Assembly: GCF_000379125.1 (NCBI RefSeq)
Contig: NZ_KB900627.1
Span: 174,993-219,811 of the forward strand
DNA from: Methylosinus sp. LW4
GTDB taxonomy: Bacteria; Pseudomonadota; Alphaproteobacteria; Rhizobiales; Beijerinckiaceae
Length of the DNA: 44,819 nt
Direction: 5' to 3'
This document shows positions 23,898-32,740 of this stretch, piece after piece. The first letter of the stretch is position 1. Every line of letters starts with the position of its first letter. The translations under genes were made by a program, and so were the position numbers. Under the pieces are notes generated by a model. That model was given only the letters and a program-made list of their open reading frames with translations. It had not been told where the DNA came from and ran no database searches.

Positions 23898-25067
23898 ATG
23901 TCCGAACGCATCTTCGATCCGTCCAACGTGACGCCAGCAGCGCTCCCACGACTGCTCGCGGCGCTCGCCGCCACCGCGGTGGAACGGGACAAGCGCGGCG
24001 GAACCGCCAAGCGCGAGCGCGATCTCATTCGCGAGAGTGGCTTGCTGAAGCTGTCCATCCCGCGCGAATTGGGCGGCGCGGGCGCCGATTGGATCGTCAT
24101 CCTCGACGTCGTACGGCGAATTGCGGCCGTCGACAGCTCGCTCGCGCATCTCTTCGCCTTTCATCATTTGATGATTGCAACCGTGCAATTTTTCGGGACC
24201 AGCCAACAAGCGCGGCGCGCGATGGAGAAGACCGCGCAGGAGGATTGCTTCTGGGGCAACGCCGTCAATCCGAAGGATGCACGATTGCGACTGCGGCGTG
24301 ATGGCGAATATTATCGCCTCGAGGGCGTCAAGAGCTTTTGCTCGGGCGCGAGCGATTCGGACATGCTCGTCGTCTCCGCGCTCGACGAGCAGCAAAAATT
24401 GAAGATAGCTGCGATTCCGACCCGGCGCGGGGGGATTCGAATTCACGAGGATTGGGATAATATGGGGCAGCGCCAAACCGACAGCGGCTCCGTATCTTTC
24501 GACGAAGTCGTCGTGAGCGACGAGGAGCTGCTCGTCTCGCCTGGGCCGCTCGGATCGCCTTTCGCCGCCCTACGGCCCTGTCTCGCACAGCTCATCCTCG
24601 TCTCCATCTATGCAGGACTGGCGCGCGGCGCCCTCGACGCCTCTGTCGCCTATGTGCGGGAACTGCCGAGCGATGGCGCGGCGCGCATCGGAAGCGATCC
24701 ATTCACTCTGCATACGGCAGGCGAGCTCTTTGCGCAGGTCTGCGCGGCGGAGGCGCTCCTCGATCGCGCCACACATTCCTTTCAGCAGGGCTGGACGCGT
24801 GGAGACGCGATCACGCCGCAAGAACGCGGCTCTATCGCGATCGATGTCGCGATCGCCAAAGCCGTGAGCGCGCGCGCGGCTCTCGATGTCGGCAGCCGCA
24901 TGTTCGACATCATGGGCGCGCGCGCCACGACTGCCCGCGCCGGGCTCGACCGCTTCTGGCGCAATGCGCGAACACATACGCTTCACGATCCTCTCGATCA
25001 CAAGCTGAAGGAGCTCGGGGAGTTCGCGCTGAACGGCCTCTACCCGACGCCTTCCTTCTATTCTTGA
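23898..25067 (+). CDS. MsuC/DszC-like flavin-dependent monooxygenase (acyl-CoA dehydrogenase fold)
   Basis: 389 residues, starting 14 bp after ssuD. The acyl-CoA dehydrogenase fold carries monooxygenase-type blocks: LIRESGLLKLSIPRELGG, DNMGQRQTDSGSVSFDEV, SGASDSDMLVV, and a C-terminal DIMGARATT with LDRFWRNARTHTLHDP. DszC, SfnC and methanesulfinate monooxygenase MsuC share this type. Between ssuD and an FMN reductase, a methanesulfinate-to-methanesulfonate step would link SfnG to SsuD/MsuD. That assignment is inferred from context and needs enzymatic evidence; the symbol is left blank for that reason. Confidence 0.85.
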   Translation: MSERIFDPSNVTPAALPRLLAALAATAVERDKRGGTAKRERDLIRESGLLKLSIPRELGGAGADWIVILDVVRRIAAVDSSLAHLFAFHHLMIATVQFFGTSQQARRAMEKTAQEDCFWGNAVNPKDARLRLRRDGEYYRLEGVKSFCSGASDSDMLVVSALDEQQKLKIAAIPTRRGGIRIHEDWDNMGQRQTDSGSVSFDEVVVSDEELLVSPGPLGSPFAALRPCLAQLILVSIYAGLARGALDASVAYVRELPSDGAARIGSDPFTLHTAGELFAQVCAAEALLDRATHSFQQGWTRGDAITPQERGSIAIDVAIAKAVSARAALDVGSRMFDIMGARATTARAGLDRFWRNARTHTLHDPLDHKLKELGEFALNGLYPTPSFYS

Positions 25068-25116
25068 ACGATGCGGCGCCACGGCCGACGCTCGCAACAT
25101 GAACATAGGAGACGAC

Positions 25117-25656
25117 ATGTCCACGATGAAGCTCGTCGCCGTATCCGGCGGCCTCGGACACCCGTCACGCGCCGCCGCGCTGGCGAAAGCCATTACCGAG
25201 GCAATCGCCGCAAGGATGCCGATCGACGCCCATGCGATCTCGGTCGCCGATCTCGTCCAAGATCTCGCCGGCGTCATCTCCGCGAAGAGCGCTCCTGCAT
25301 CGGTGAGCGAAGCCGTGACACGAATCGAGACCGCGGATGCGCTGGTCGTGACGACGCCGGTCTATCGCGGTTCCTACACAGGCCTCTTCAAGCATCTCTT
25401 CGATCTCGTTCATCACGAGGCGCTGATCGGCAAGCCGGTTCTGCTCGCGGCGACAGGCGGCAGCGATCGACATTCATTAATGATCGATCACCAATTGCGG
25501 CCCTTGTTCGCATTTTTCCAGTCGCTGACTTTACCGCTCGGCGTCTACGCCAACGATAGCGACTTCTCGAATTATGAGGTGAGTAGCGACGCGTTGAAGG
25601 AGCGCATCCAACTCGCGGTCGAGAGTGGAATCGGCTATTTGGAGCTGCGAGGTTAG
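25117..25656 (+). CDS. msuE: NAD(P)H-dependent FMN reductase (MsuE/SsuE family)
   Basis: 179 residues from ATG 25117, which has an AGGAG ribosome site at 25106-25110; an ATG at 25099 is in frame but lies upstream of that site. Flavodoxin-like fold: VAVSGGLGHPSR phosphate-binding loop, TPVYRGSYTGLFKHLFDLV and LLAATGGSDRHSLMIDHQLRPLF (the last within about 140-165) are typical of SsuE/MsuE. It supplies FMNH2 to SfnG, SsuD/MsuD and the MsuC-like enzyme. Last gene of the ssuD operon, 49 bp after the previous stop. Confidence 0.92.
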   Translation: MSTMKLVAVSGGLGHPSRAAALAKAITEAIAARMPIDAHAISVADLVQDLAGVISAKSAPASVSEAVTRIETADALVVTTPVYRGSYTGLFKHLFDLVHHEALIGKPVLLAATGGSDRHSLMIDHQLRPLFAFFQSLTLPLGVYANDSDFSNYEVSSDALKERIQLAVESGIGYLELRG

Positions 25657-26211
25657 GCGGTTCAGTTATTGCGAATTACCGCCGCGTCATCAATAAGTCG
25701 CCATCGGCCGATTTGACGCGCGGCGCTCCCCCGAAGGTTGATATCCTCGAGATATGACGGGGGAGCTATCGGCTCCGACAATCGACAGTACGAGTCCCAC
25801 GCGGACCGACGAGGCAAGCGTGGCGCCTAAACGGATGATATCCTCTCGTCGTAGGCCCATGAGCAGATTGCGTCGTCCTGCAGGCCCGGAGGTCCCTCCG
25901 CCGTCGTTCCGATAGCGTCAAAAGCACACAAGTCGGGACGTCCACACAAGCGGCGCGGCTTTGTTCAGTGAAGGTCGGCGTAAACCCGACCGTTGACTTC
26001 CGTTATAAATCAATGGTAGTGGGTGATTTAGGTCCAATCTTTCGTTCGCAGGATGCGGCCGCAATTGCCGTATTTTAAAAATAGGTGTTGCGGAACAATG
26101 ATAGCTTGCCTGAGTCGTATTCAAGCTACACGCTCTTTATTGTGGTCTCAACGTGAGCATGAGCGGATAAAGTCACGCGTCAATCAACTCTATGTGCGGA
26201 TCGGGCGATAG
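25657..26211. other. 555-bp gene-free stretch before rfbB
   Basis: GGCGGT/ACCGCC arms at 25656-25661 and 25678-25683 could be a weak terminator for the msuE operon. A 56-codon minus frame (25690-25860) has no recognisable family. From about 25980 the composition becomes AT-richer, with a TATTTTAAAAATA tract at 26071-26083, probably part of the rfb promoter region or old transferred DNA. No confident promoter was identified. Confidence 0.4.
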
Positions 26212-27264
26212 ATGCGCATACTCGTGACCGGCGGCGCCGGCTTCATCGGCTCGGCGGTTTCGCGCCGCATCATCGAGACGACGCCGCATGATCTGCTCGT
26301 CTATGACAAGCTCACCTATGCCGGCAATCTCGACTCGCTCGCGCCCATCGCGGGCGATCCGCGCTACGCCTTTCGGCGCGCCGATATTTGCGACCGCGAC
26401 GCCGTCGCCGCCGCCTTCGCGGAGTTCCGGCCCGACGTCGTGATGCATCTCGCCGCCGAAAGCCATGTCGATCGTTCCATAGACGGGCCGGGCGCCTTCA
26501 TCGAGACCAATGTCGTCGGCACTTTCACTCTGCTCGCCGCGGCGCTCGATTATTGGCGTGGGCTCGATGGGCAGACCGCCGCCGGCTTTCGCTTTCTGCA
26601 TATTTCTACCGATGAAGTGTTCGGCGCGCTCGGGGCGGAGGGGCTGTTTCGCGAGGACACGCCCTATGCGCCCAACTCGCCCTATTCCGCTTCGAAAGCG
26701 GGCTCAGATCATCTCGCGCGCGCTTGGCGCGAGACCTATGGCCTGCCGACCATCGTCACCAATTGCTCCAATAATTACGGCCCCTATCATTTCCCGGAAA
26801 AGCTCATTCCGCTCACCATTCTCAATGCGCTCGAGGAGAAGCCGCTGCCCGTCTATGGACGCGGCGAGAATGTGCGCGACTGGCTCTTTGTCGAGGATCA
26901 CGCCGAGGCGCTGCTCACCGTCGCGCGCGCCGGCGTCGTCGGACAGTCCTATAATGTCGGCGGCCGCTCGGAGATGCGCAACATAGAAGTGGTGCAGGCG
27001 ATTTGCGACAGTCTCGACGAGCTGCGGCCCCGCGCGCGCGGCTCTTATCGCGAGCTGATCACATTCGTGCAGGATCGGCCGGGCCATGATCTGCGCTATG
27101 CGATCGATTGCTCGAAGATCGAGCGCGAGCTCGGCTGGCGCGCAAAGGAGAGCTTTGCGAGCGGCCTCGCCAAGACGGTGCGCTGGTATCTCGACAATGA
27201 AGATTGGTGGAAAGCCATACGCTCCGGCAAATATCGCGGCGAGCGGCTCGGCTGCGTCGCCTGA
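26212..27264 (+). CDS. rfbB: dTDP-glucose 4,6-dehydratase RfbB
   Basis: 350 residues; second step of dTDP-L-rhamnose synthesis (dTDP-glucose to dTDP-4-keto-6-deoxyglucose, NAD-dependent). Extended SDR with GGAGFIGS at 7-14, catalytic TDE at 133-135 and YSASK at 158-162. [15 protein letters not shown] and [17 protein letters not shown] are family signatures. Length is normal. First gene of rfbBCDA, which makes the rhamnose donor for surface polysaccharide. Confidence 0.97.
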   Translation: MRILVTGGAGFIGSAVSRRIIETTPHDLLVYDKLTYAGNLDSLAPIAGDPRYAFRRADICDRDAVAAAFAEFRPDVVMHLAAESHVDRSIDGPGAFIETNVVGTFTLLAAALDYWRGLDGQTAAGFRFLHISTDEVFGALGAEGLFREDTPYAPNSPYSASKAGSDHLARAWRETYGLPTIVTNCSNNYGPYHFPEKLIPLTILNALEEKPLPVYGRGENVRDWLFVEDHAEALLTVARAGVVGQSYNVGGRSEMRNIEVVQAICDSLDELRPRARGSYRELITFVQDRPGHDLRYAIDCSKIERELGWRAKESFASGLAKTVRWYLDNEDWWKAIRSGKYRGERLGCVA

Positions 27265-27282
27265 CGCGCGCGTGAGGACAGA

Positions 27283-27840
27283 ATGAAGGTCGAGGACACG
27301 GCGCTCGATGGCGTCAAGATCGTCACGCCCGATCGCTTCGGCGATGCGCGCGGCTTTTTCTCCGAGAGCTATAATGAAAAGCGTTGGCAGGAACGCGGCC
27401 TGCCGCCATTGCGCTTCGTGCAGGACAATCATTCGCTCTCGCGCGACATAGGCGTCATTCGCGGGCTGCATTTTCAGACCGCGCCTTTCGCGCAGGACAA
27501 GCTGGTGCGCGTCACGCGCGGCCGCATATTGGATGTGGCGGTCGATATTCGCCGCGCGTCGCCCACATTCGGCCGTCATGTCGCGGTGGAGCTCTCCGCC
27601 GAGAATTGGCGGCAATTGCTCGTTCCCATCGGCTTCGCGCATGGCTTCTGCACGCTCGAGCCGGATACGGAAGTTGTCTATAAGGTGACGAATTTCTATT
27701 CGGCGCCCAATGATCGGGGCCTCGCCTTCGACGATCCCGATCTCGACATCGCTTGGCCGATCGCCCCGGCGCGGGCAGTTCTGTCGGAGAAGGATCGCCG
27801 CTGGCCGCGCCTGCGCGATCTTTCCGATACATTCGAGTAA
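27283..27840 (+). CDS. rfbC: dTDP-4-dehydrorhamnose 3,5-epimerase RfbC
   Basis: 185-residue cupin-fold epimerase, third in the dTDP-L-rhamnose pathway. Catalytic His63 in RGLHFQ and Lys73, with the Tyr133 region EVVYKVTNFY, match the family. SESYNEKRW and VQDNHSLS near the N-terminus are typical. 18 bp after rfbB and 9 bp before the rfbD ATG, so cotranscribed. Confidence 0.96.
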   Translation: MKVEDTALDGVKIVTPDRFGDARGFFSESYNEKRWQERGLPPLRFVQDNHSLSRDIGVIRGLHFQTAPFAQDKLVRVTRGRILDVAVDIRRASPTFGRHVAVELSAENWRQLLVPIGFAHGFCTLEPDTEVVYKVTNFYSAPNDRGLAFDDPDLDIAWPIAPARAVLSEKDRRWPRLRDLSDTFE

Positions 27841-27849
27841 GGGGTGACG

Positions 27850-28746
27850 ATGCGCATCGCCGTCACCGGAACGCAGGGCCAGATCGTCACCGCTCTGCGC
27901 GAGCGCGCCGATGAGGAAACGCAAATCATCGCGCTCGGCAGGCCGCAGCTCGATCTTGTCGATCGCGACAGCGTTCGCGCGGCGCTGAATGACGCGCGCT
28001 GCGATGCGATCGTCAATGCGGCTGCTTACACCGCCGTCGACAAAGCGGAGCAGGAAGAAGCGCTCGCCCTGCGCGTCAATGGCGAGGGCGCTGGCCATGT
28101 CGCCGAGGCGGCGGATGCGCTCGGCGTTCCGCTCATTCATTTTTCGACCGACTATGTGTTCGACGGCTCCGCTGCGCGCCCCTATCGCGAGGATGATCCG
28201 ACCGCGCCGCTCGGCGCCTATGGCCGCTCCAAGCTTGAGGGCGAAAGCCGCGTCGCGGCGCTCTGCCCAAACGCCGCCATGCTGCGCACAGCCTGGGTCT
28301 ATAGCCCTTTCGGCGCGAATTTCTTGCGCACCATGTTGCGGCTCGGCGAGACGCGCGAGGAGGTCGGCGTCGTCGCCGATCAGCTCGGCAATCCGACGAG
28401 CGCGCTCGACATAGCCGAGGCGACATTGCGCATTGCGAAGCGCCTTTGCAGCGACAGCGCGCCGCAGCTGCGCGGCGTCTTTCACATGACCGGTGCGGGC
28501 GAAGCCTGCTGGGCCGATGTCGCCGAAGCGATTTTCGCGCGCGCTGCGGAGCATGGTCGCAGACCGGTGCGCGTTCGCCGCATCACGACGGCGGATTATC
28601 CGACGCCGGCGCGGCGCCCGGCCAATTCGCGTCTCGACAATACGAAACTTTCGCAAATCTACGGCGTCGCTCTGCCCGACTGGCGCCCATCGCTCGCGGC
28701 CTGCGTCGACAGGCTGCTCGCCGGCCCCACAGATGGAGGAGCATGA
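27850..28746 (+). CDS. rfbD: dTDP-4-dehydrorhamnose reductase RfbD
   Basis: 298 residues from ATG 27850, preferred over GTG 27844 because AAGGGG at 27839-27844 gives ideal spacing to the ATG. NAD(P)-binding TGTQGQIV, INxAAYTAVD-type [22 protein letters not shown] and YGRSKLEGE with the catalytic Tyr and Lys. It reduces dTDP-4-keto-L-rhamnose in the last pathway step. The stop overlaps the region just before the rfbA start. Confidence 0.96.
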   Translation: MRIAVTGTQGQIVTALRERADEETQIIALGRPQLDLVDRDSVRAALNDARCDAIVNAAAYTAVDKAEQEEALALRVNGEGAGHVAEAADALGVPLIHFSTDYVFDGSAARPYREDDPTAPLGAYGRSKLEGESRVAALCPNAAMLRTAWVYSPFGANFLRTMLRLGETREEVGVVADQLGNPTSALDIAEATLRIAKRLCSDSAPQLRGVFHMTGAGEACWADVAEAIFARAAEHGRRPVRVRRITTADYPTPARRPANSRLDNTKLSQIYGVALPDWRPSLAACVDRLLAGPTDGGA

Positions 28747-28747
28747 C

Positions 28748-29617
28748 ATGCGCGGAATCATTCTCGCGGGCGGCAGCGGCACGCGGCTTCATCCGGCGAC
28801 GCTCGCCGTCTCCAAGCAATTGCTGCCGGTCTATGACAAGCCGATGATCTATTATCCGCTGAGCGCGCTGATGCTCGCCGGCGTGCGCGAGATACTCGTC
28901 ATCACGACGCCGGATGACGAAGCGGCGTTCGAGCGCCTGCTCGGCTCCGGCGCGCAATGGGGCGTCTCCTTCACTTACGCCGTGCAGCCGCGGCCGGACG
29001 GGCTCGCGCAGGCCTATGTCATCGGCGCGAGCTTCGTCGAGGGGCGAAGCTCCGTGCTGGTGCTGGGCGACAATATTTTCTACGGCCACGGCCTCACGGA
29101 ATCGCTGACCAAGGCGAAGCAATCGCGCCGCGGCGCCACCGTCTTCGCCTATCACGTCGCCGACCCCGAGCGTTACGGCGTCGTCGATTTCGACGCGCAG
29201 GGCCGCGCACTATCGCTCGAGGAAAAGCCGAAAGCGCCCAAATCCAATTGGGCGGTCACGGGGCTTTATTTCTACGACGAGCGCGCGCCGCAATATGCGG
29301 CGGAGCTGCGGCCCTCGCCGCGCGGCGAATTGGAGATCACCGATCTCAACAACATCTATCTGCAGCGCGGCGAGCTGAATGTCGAGCGCTTGGGCCGCGG
29401 CTTCGCCTGGCTCGACACGGGCACGCCGGCCTCGCTGCTGGAGGCGGCGGAATATGTCCGCGCGATCGAGCTGCGGCAGGGCCAACGCATCGCCTGCCTC
29501 GAGGAGATCGCCTTCCGCCAAGGCTGGATCGACGCCGAAACGCTACGCGCCGCCGCGCAGAAACTCGCCAAAAGCCAGTATGGCGCCTATCTGACGCAGG
29601 TAGACAAGGAACATTAA
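28748..29617 (+). CDS. rfbA: Glucose-1-phosphate thymidylyltransferase RfbA
   Basis: 289 residues from ATG 28748, two bases after the rfbD stop. It makes dTDP-glucose from glucose-1-phosphate and dTTP. Nucleotide-binding GGSGTRLHP at 8-16, [29 protein letters not shown] and [10 protein letters not shown] are all present and the length is normal. The pathway is complete in four genes, though no rhamnosyltransferase is in the window. Confidence 0.97.
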   Translation: MRGIILAGGSGTRLHPATLAVSKQLLPVYDKPMIYYPLSALMLAGVREILVITTPDDEAAFERLLGSGAQWGVSFTYAVQPRPDGLAQAYVIGASFVEGRSSVLVLGDNIFYGHGLTESLTKAKQSRRGATVFAYHVADPERYGVVDFDAQGRALSLEEKPKAPKSNWAVTGLYFYDERAPQYAAELRPSPRGELEITDLNNIYLQRGELNVERLGRGFAWLDTGTPASLLEAAEYVRAIELRQGQRIACLEEIAFRQGWIDAETLRAAAQKLAKSQYGAYLTQVDKEH

Positions 29618-29625
29618 AACCCGGC

Positions 29626-29654
29626 CTCTCACAATAAGAAAAGTGGCGTGAGAG
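29626..29654. terminator. Hairpin after rfbA
   Basis: CTCTCAC at 29626-29632 pairs with GTGAGAG at 29648-29654 across a 15-base loop. It could terminate the rfb operon. Alternatively the GAGAGCCC copy at 29651 is the left end of the decayed IS5 element that follows. Confidence 0.35.
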
Positions 29655-29745
29655 CCCGTCTGGAAAATCGGATTGATGCGGGAGTCCCGTTTTTCAGCGG
29701 ATGTGATTCACACTTTGGATGTGGATACGCCAGCAACGGGGCCGA

Positions 29746-30040
29746 ATGGCCAAGATCGCCCAGAAGACAAAGCGCTATCCTTCCGATTTGACGGATGAGG
29801 AATGGGAGAGGATCGCGCCGCTGATGCCGAAGCCCGGGCGCCGAGGCCGTCCGCGCGAGATTGATGTTGCCCGTGCATTTCGGGCGTTGGCGAACTGTCT
29901 ATGGCTGGTTCCGCGAGTTGGCGCGGCGTTTTCTGTTCCAAACGATCCATGACGTCGAACTCATGCTCGACCGCGAAAGGCAGGGACGCGAGGCGAGCCC
30001 GTCGGCGGCGGTGATCCGATCGTCAGACTTTCCGCCGTGA
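29746..30040 (+). pseudogene. IS5-family transposase remnant
   Basis: From ATG 29746 the translation KTKRYPSDLTDEEWERIAPL, followed by MPKPGRRGRPREID, is the N-terminus of an IS5-group DDE transposase. After about 29890 an internal deletion shifts frame. The family sequence resumes as TVYGWFRELARRF, FLFQTIHDVELMLDRERQG and REASPSAAVI, and ends at TGA 30038. The catalytic C-terminal half is lost. Insertion of this element probably destroyed the neighbouring receptor gene. Confidence 0.85.
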
Positions 30041-30051
30041 CCGCCTGACCA

Positions 30052-30069
30052 TTCCGGCCAAAGCCGGAA
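30052..30069. repeat. Hairpin TTCCGGC-N4-GCCGGAA
   Basis: Perfect 7-bp inverted repeat with a CAAA loop between the IS5 remnant and the receptor remnant. It could be a displaced terminator or part of a small repeat element; nothing else identifies it. Confidence 0.4.
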
Positions 30070-30163
30070 ATCCTGGTGTCCACCTCGATCCAGCTACACC
30101 ATGCTCCGGGGCGCGATCCGCTCGCTCGCTACGGCGCTATGAAAAGCGCGCGTCGCGAGCGGC

Positions 30164-30502
30164 TTGCTCCCGAGCTGCTACACCACCGGTGGGGACACGA
30201 CCTTCTGGGATCGGCCCGTCACCGCTTTCGGCAATGTCAATGTCGCCTGGCAGGATCGCACGCAGCTGACCAATCCCTGGTCGGCGCTGCAATATTGGCA
30301 GCCGGCCTATACGATCGTGAACGCCGGCCTCGGCCTGCGCACCGACGACGAGCGCTACAGTCTCTCGATCTGGTCGAAGAATCTGTTCGACCAGCGCTAC
30401 ATCATGGGCTGGTCGCCGGGCAGCTCAACGACGGCGACCACCGTCACTCTGCAGGATTTTCCGCGCACCATAGGCGGAACCTTGCTGGTGAAGCTCGAAT
30501 GA
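30164..30502 (+). pseudogene. TonB-dependent receptor C-terminal fragment R4
   Basis: Only the last about 95 residues of a TBDR remain, from about VTAFGNVNVAWQDRTQLTNP to a final LLVKLE. It closely matches the C-terminus of R6 (both have RTQLTNPWS/KTQLTNPWS, LQYWQ, YxIVNAG, RTDD and RYSL), also at the DNA level, and less closely R5. The 5' nine-tenths is missing next to the IS5 remnant. It lies just upstream of the methionine transporter genes, so an intact receptor may once have belonged to that cluster. Confidence 0.85.
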
Positions 30503-30645
30503 GCGGGACGCCCGATATGACGCTGTGACCGTTTCATCATCGCAACGCCGCGGGAATCGGCCAGGACCGTCGCGCCGGCTTCGTCGGTCGCTCTGCTCGG
30601 GCGGATCGGCGGCGTCCTGCCCATCCGGCTTCTGATCGCGAACTA

Positions 30646-30674
30646 TTGACAATCCCTATCGTATTCGTTCTCTT
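30646..30674 (+). promoter_or_regulatory. Possible sigma-70 promoter upstream of metQ
   Basis: TTGACA at 30646-30651 is a perfect -35 box. With a 17-bp spacer the -10 would be TCTCTT at 30669-30674, only a 3/6 match. It lies about 105 bp upstream of the chosen metQ start. No SAM riboswitch or terminator-antiterminator structure was recognised between 30503 and 30780. Confidence 0.35.
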
Positions 30675-30780
30675 TGTGCGACGGTCTCGCCCTCGTGTCA
30701 GCCTCCTCAGGAACGACGCAATGATCAGCTTTCCACACAGAGCGGGGCGGCGCTTCGTCGTTCTGACGGAGCGCGCTTCC

Positions 30781-31602
30781 ATGGCCGCGGCTTTGCAGAG
30801 CCTAAGACGTGGCTCGGCGCTCGCGCTGGCTTTGGCTTTCGCCCTCTCCGCGCTCACGCTGCTTGCTGCGCCGGCCTTTGCCGAGACGGTGCGCGTCGGT
30901 GTTTTAGGCGGCGAGGATGAAGATCTTTGGAAGGTGGTGGCGGCGCAGGCGGCCAAGAATGGGTTGACGATAAAGATCGTCGTCTTCAACGACTACACAC
31001 AGCCCAATGAGGCTTTGGAACGCGGCGACGTCGAAGCCAATGCGTTTCAGCACAAGCCCTATCTCGACAGTCAAATCAAGACGCGCGGCTATCACATAAC
31101 GCCTGTCGGCTTCACCGCCGTCTGGCCGATCGGCCTCTATTCGCGCAAGGTTCGCTCTGTGGCCAATTTGCCGAAAGGCGCGATCATCGGCGTTCCCAAC
31201 GACCCGTCCAACGAGGGCCGCGCGTTGGTTCTCCTGCAGCGCGTCGGGCTCATCAAGCTGCGCGATGGCGCCGACGTCCTCGCGACGACCGCAGATATCG
31301 TCGACAATCCGAGGAGTCTCGCGATCATGGAGCTCGACGCCGGCGTCGTCGGCCGCGCAATCGACGATCTTTCGGCCGCCGTGGTCAACACCGATTGGGC
31401 CATCAAATCCGGCCTGAAGCTCGCCGAGGATCGTATCGCGCAGGAGTCGCTCGCCGACAATCCTTATCGGAACTTCATCGCCGTCAAATCCGGCCATGAG
31501 AACGATCCCTGGGTCGGAGCGCTCGTCGGCGCTTATCAGAACGATGTCGTGAAGGGCGCCCTGGCGAGCATCTTTCACGGCGCCGGCGTTCCCGCGTGGT
31601 GA
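30781..31602 (+). CDS. metQ: MetQ/NlpA-type methionine-binding protein
   Basis: 273 residues from ATG 30781, preferred over ATG 30721 because a standard signal peptide starts there and ends near Ala34 (APAFA|ETV). No lipobox Cys, so it is a soluble periplasmic protein, unlike E. coli MetQ. Family blocks: VFNDYTQPNEALERGDVEAN, FQHKPYLDSQ, LYSRKVRSVANLPKGAIIGV, DPSNEGRALVLLQ. It binds methionine or an analogue and delivers it to MetNI. First gene of metQ-metN-metI plus a PLP enzyme. Confidence 0.93.
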   Translation: MAAALQSLRRGSALALALAFALSALTLLAAPAFAETVRVGVLGGEDEDLWKVVAAQAAKNGLTIKIVVFNDYTQPNEALERGDVEANAFQHKPYLDSQIKTRGYHITPVGFTAVWPIGLYSRKVRSVANLPKGAIIGVPNDPSNEGRALVLLQRVGLIKLRDGADVLATTADIVDNPRSLAIMELDAGVVGRAIDDLSAAVVNTDWAIKSGLKLAEDRIAQESLADNPYRNFIAVKSGHENDPWVGALVGAYQNDVVKGALASIFHGAGVPAW

Positions 31603-31651
31603 GTTTCACGCCCCGCGGCGGCGACGCGTCCCATGAAGGACCGGCTCGATC

Positions 31652-32740
31652 GTGCTGACGTCCGCCTTCGACGCATCGACGCTCAGCTCGCAGAGCGAGA
31701 GCGGCTCATCGTCGGTCGTGCGCCTGAGCGAGGTGACGAAGCGGTTCGGCGCGACGATCGCGTTGGACCAAGTCTCGCTCTCGATTCGCCGCGGCGAGGT
31801 GCTCGGACTCATCGGCCGCAGCGGCGCCGGCAAGTCGACGCTCATCCGCTGTCTCAACGGCCTCGAGCGCCCCGACAGCGGCGACATCGAGATAGAAGGG
31901 CGCTCGATCATCGGGCTCGGCGAGCGCGAGCTGCAGCCGCTGCGCCGGAAAATCGGCATCGTCTTCCAGCACTTCAATCTGATGTCGGCGAAGACGGCGG
32001 CGGAAAATATCGCTTTGCCGCTCGAGATTGCAGGGCTACCGCGCGCGGTCCGCAACGCGCGTGTCGCCGAGCTGCTCGAGCTGATCGGGCTTGCCGACAA
32101 AGCCGGCGCCTATCCGGCGCAGCTCTCCGGCGGCCAAAAGCAGCGGGTCGGCATCGCGCGCGCTCTGGCGGCGCGGCCGGCGCTGCTGCTATCGGACGAA
32201 GCGACCTCGGCCCTGGATCCCGAAACGACAGACGCAATCTTGGAATTGCTGCGGGACATCAATCACAAGCTCGATGTCACCATCCTGCTGGTGACGCACG
32301 AGATCAGCGTCGTGCGCGCGATCGCCGACCGCGTGGCGGTGCTCGACGGCGGAAACATCGTCGAGCAGGGGCCCGTTCGGCGGATATTCGCCTCGCCCTG
32401 CGCCGCGACCACCCGTAGCCTGCTACGCGCTTATCGGCCGACATTGCCGGACGATCTTGCGGCGCGCCTCGTCGCCGGTCGCGGAGTGCGAACGCTGCTG
32501 AAAGTCGTCGTCATAGGCGCTCGAGCGCGAGCGCCGCTCCTGGCGGAGCTCGCGCTCGCAACGGGCCTGCGCGTGTCCCTCGTTCATGGCGGCGTGGACC
32601 GTGTGAGGGGCGAGGAGGTAGGAGCGCTGCTTCTCGAAGCCGACGGGCGTGACCACGCCCAATTTTCCGCGGCGCTGGATTTCCTGCGGCTGCATGCGGA
32701 CGAGGTGGAGGTGCTCGGCCATGTCGCTGGCGATGCTTGA
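31652..32740 (+). CDS. metN: Methionine-type ABC transporter ATPase MetN
   Basis: 362 residues, GTG start at 31652. Walker A GRSGAGKS at 55-62, Q-loop in VFQHFN, signature LSGGQKQR from 158, Walker B LLLSDEATS from 178, His in VTHEIS. The C-terminal about 80 residues form a NIL (ACT-like) domain of the kind that lets E. coli MetN sense internal methionine. 49 bp after metQ; its 3' end overlaps metI by 20 bases. Confidence 0.95.
   Translation: MLTSAFDASTLSSQSESGSSSVVRLSEVTKRFGATIALDQVSLSIRRGEVLGLIGRSGAGKSTLIRCLNGLERPDSGDIEIEGRSIIGLGERELQPLRRKIGIVFQHFNLMSAKTAAENIALPLEIAGLPRAVRNARVAELLELIGLADKAGAYPAQLSGGQKQRVGIARALAARPALLLSDEATSALDPETTDAILELLRDINHKLDVTILLVTHEISVVRAIADRVAVLDGGNIVEQGPVRRIFASPCAATTRSLLRAYRPTLPDDLAARLVAGRGVRTLLKVVVIGARARAPLLAELALATGLRVSLVHGGVDRVRGEEVGALLLEADGRDHAQFSAALDFLRLHADEVEVLGHVAGDA

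Noticed and set aside
25690..25860. 56-codon minus frame MGLRREDIIRLGATLASSVR…
   Set aside because: Reads plausibly but has no recognisable family or partner, and the region is otherwise decayed; too weak for a CDS call.
26704..28782. Very long open minus frame (about 690 codons) over the rfb genes
   Set aside because: It is antisense to four intact, well-recognised genes. High GC makes long antisense frames common. The same applies to minus 37784-39379 over R6.
30503..30780. Possible SAM-type riboswitch before metQ
   Set aside because: I looked for a conserved stem and pseudoknot or a terminator-antiterminator pair and found none that could be supported by eye.
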